7,647 nt of DNA from Rhodothermia bacterium. Lineage in GTDB: Bacteria > Bacteroidota > Rhodothermia > Rhodothermales > JABDKH01. This document shows positions 6,428 through 7,647 of this stretch, piece by piece. A program made the translations under genes and the position numbers. How positions within the stretch are numbered: the stretch's first letter is position 1; each line of letters opens with the position of its first letter. Location: contig JAUIJQ010000140.1 in assembly GCA_030431165.1 (NCBI GenBank), positions 1 through 7,647 on the forward strand, in the 5' to 3' direction. The notes under the pieces are model-generated. The model worked only from the letters and a program-made list of their open reading frames with translations, did no database searches and was not told the DNA's origin.

Positions 6428-7647
6428 CTATTTCGGAATCTCGAGCAGCCAGATCCGGCGTGGAACGTGGCGCTGAATACGGACGCCGATACGTTCTGCC
6501 ACCGTCTGTGACGCCGATTGTCCGACCACAACGTGGTACTCGACCTTGCCGTTGTACGCGTCGCGGAAGACGCCGACCGGGAAGCCCAGCGACTTGTATT
6601 CCGGAACACGTTTGTCCGCCGCTTCCCTGCTTCCCAACGTCTCGACGACCCACGTGTACCCGCCAAGCTGCCAGTCGATACCCGGTACGGGCGGCGCCTG
6701 CAAGACGAGTTCCTGCTGGTCGGTTGATTCCTGTTCAGCGCCATCGTCGGCAGCAGCGATTTTCTTGGCAATAACTGATGCGGCGTCAATCGGAGCTTCA
6801 GGTACTTCTTCGGCCGCCGGCTGCGCTTCGTCAGGCTGCTTTTCGTCAGGCTGCTTTTCGTCAGGCTGCTTTTCGGCAGGCGTTGTTTCGGTGGCTGTCG
6901 TCTTGGCGCCTGCTACTGGTTGTGCGCCATCGCCTTCCACCTCGTCGGCTACAGTTTCTGATTCACTCGAAGATTGGGCCGGCTGGGGATCAACAAGCAC
7001 GGCGAAGCTGAGTGTATCAGCGCCAACCGCGTTTCGCACTATGGCCCGAATCGAGTAGGTGCCCGGTTGTTCGTAGGCGTAGGTCACATTGTTGCCTTCG
7101 AGCGTGCCGCCGTCTCCCATCGACCAACTGTACTCGACGGGGAGTTCGGCAGTCGCGCCCAAGCGCACTCGGTAGGTGCTCTGGGTCCCGGCGACTGTGA
7201 CGCGCGGGCCGTAAACCGTCTGAATCCGCGCGATTCCAACGGTGTCGCGCGCAGCGGCTTCGGCAAGCTCCTCAGCGTTGGGCGCCACGAGAATCCGGAC
7301 GCGCTTCTGGACACGACCTGATTCTGACACCGCAACGACGTCAAACTCATACTCACCCGGATCCGCGAACGTGTGCTCAACTGGATTTGATCGATAGAGT
7401 ACGCCGCCGGGAAGCTCCCACTCTACGTTGAGGTTGTCGCCGGCGTTTTGCACAACAGCCGACAGCTGGACCGGCTTGCCCGCCTCAACGGTCTCCGGAT
7501 ACTCGATTCGGTGGATCCGCATTACGCCGGGAGCCCGACCAAACGAGAATCGCACGCCAACGCCGATGCGTCCGAAGAGGTCAAACGAGCGTCCGCCGAC
7601 TGCCCCGTCAAGGGCCTCATCCGGAAATACAGAATCGAATGAGACTT
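6428..7647 (-). CDS. PKD-SPOR cell-envelope protein with possible N-terminal beta-barrel, 5' end outside the window
   Basis: The frame stays open from the TGA/stop side at 6428 to the window edge, giving 405 visible codons. The first internal start candidate is GTG 7555, but the 30 codons before it are also open and read like protein, so I treat the gene as partial. Numbering from GTG 7555: PKD-like domain 1 about 13-91 (VEHTFADPGEYEFDVVAV), PKD-like domain 2 about 109-190 (YSWSMGDGG and YAYEQPGTYSIRAIV), an acidic Pro/Ala/Glu linker 191-292 with three EKQPD repeats, and a C-terminal SPOR domain about 297-373 (GGYTWVVETLGS, AADKRV, YHVVVGQSASQTVAERI). SPOR domains bind peptidoglycan strands stripped of stem peptides. 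PKD domains are Ig-like extracytoplasmic spacers. Upstream of the GTG the text SFDLFGRIGVGVRFSFG resembles the closing strands of an outer-membrane barrel. The protein therefore probably sits in the outer membrane or periplasm and grips the cell wall. Domain calls are strong; the barrel is a guess. Confidence 0.88.
   Translation of the reverse strand, partial: VSFDSVFPDEALDGAVGGRSFDLFGRIGVGVRFSFGRAPGVMRIHRIEYPETVEAGKPVQLSAVVQNAGDNLNVEWELPGGVLYRSNPVEHTFADPGEYEFDVVAVSESGRVQKRVRILVAPNAEELAEAAARDTVGIARIQTVYGPRVTVAGTQSTYRVRLGATAELPVEYSWSMGDGGTLEGNNVTYAYEQPGTYSIRAIVRNAVGADTLSFAVLVDPQPAQSSSESETVADEVEGDGAQPVAGAKTTATETTPAEKQPDEKQPDEKQPDEAQPAAEEVPEAPIDAASVIAKKIAAADDGAEQESTDQQELVLQAPPVPGIDWQLGGYTWVVETLGSREAADKRVPEYKSLGFPVGVFRDAYNGKVEYHVVVGQSASQTVAERIGVRIQRHVPRRIWLLEIPK
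6831..6875 (-). repeat. 15-bp tandem repeat, three perfect copies, encoding EKQPD
   Basis: The + strand unit TCAGGCTGCTTTTCG occurs three times head to tail (6831-6845, 6846-6860, 6861-6875). Degenerate copies flank it at about 6816-6830 and 6876-6890. The unit length is a multiple of three, so changes in copy number keep the reading frame. On the coding (-) strand it gives three EKQPD pentapeptides in the linker between the PKD and SPOR domains. Perfect identity at the DNA level points to recent slippage expansion. Confidence 0.95.

Noticed and set aside
6153..6774. + strand open frames of 107 and 166 codons opposite the pseudouridine synthase and SPOR genes
   Set aside because: They are antisense to two clearly recognisable genes, and the Arg-rich translations look like frame shadows of GC-rich DNA.

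Overview
The window looks like chromosomal DNA from a member of the Bacteroidota/Rhodothermota group, plausibly a Rhodothermia-type marine or halophilic bacterium. Three things point there: a DUF5687-type ABC permease with its dedicated ATPase (a pair I know mainly from Bacteroidota), the form of the TamB C-terminus, and translation starts without a convincing Shine-Dalgarno sequence. GC content is moderately high by eye. The lineage is an inference, since there is no rRNA or marker gene here. The DNA is almost fully coding: the longest gap is 59 bases, and I see no RNA gene, insertion sequence, CRISPR array or prophage.

The left two-thirds (1-5652, + strand) is a tightly packed run of five genes. 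They are the 3' part of tamB (outer-membrane/lipid transport), rnr (RNase R, 3'-5' exoribonuclease), a DUF5687 ABC permease, its ATPase, and a 96-codon gene of unknown function. Spacings are 4, 9, -4 (ATGA overlap) and 6 bases, so one transcript is likely. The permease and ATPase clearly form one exporter. The link to tamB and rnr is probably co-transcription rather than a shared pathway. The 96-aa protein is the least understood item; its predicted fold order resembles an isolated HK97-type A-domain, as in family-4 encapsulins (tentative).

The right third (5586-7647, - strand) runs the other way. A protein continuing past the window edge carries a possible beta-barrel end, two PKD-like domains, an acidic linker with a 15-bp tandem repeat, and a C-terminal SPOR domain. 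It is followed 59 bases downstream by an RluA-family pseudouridine synthase. The synthase's 3' end converges on, and overlaps by 67 bases, the end of the 96-codon gene, with no strong terminator between the two transcription units.
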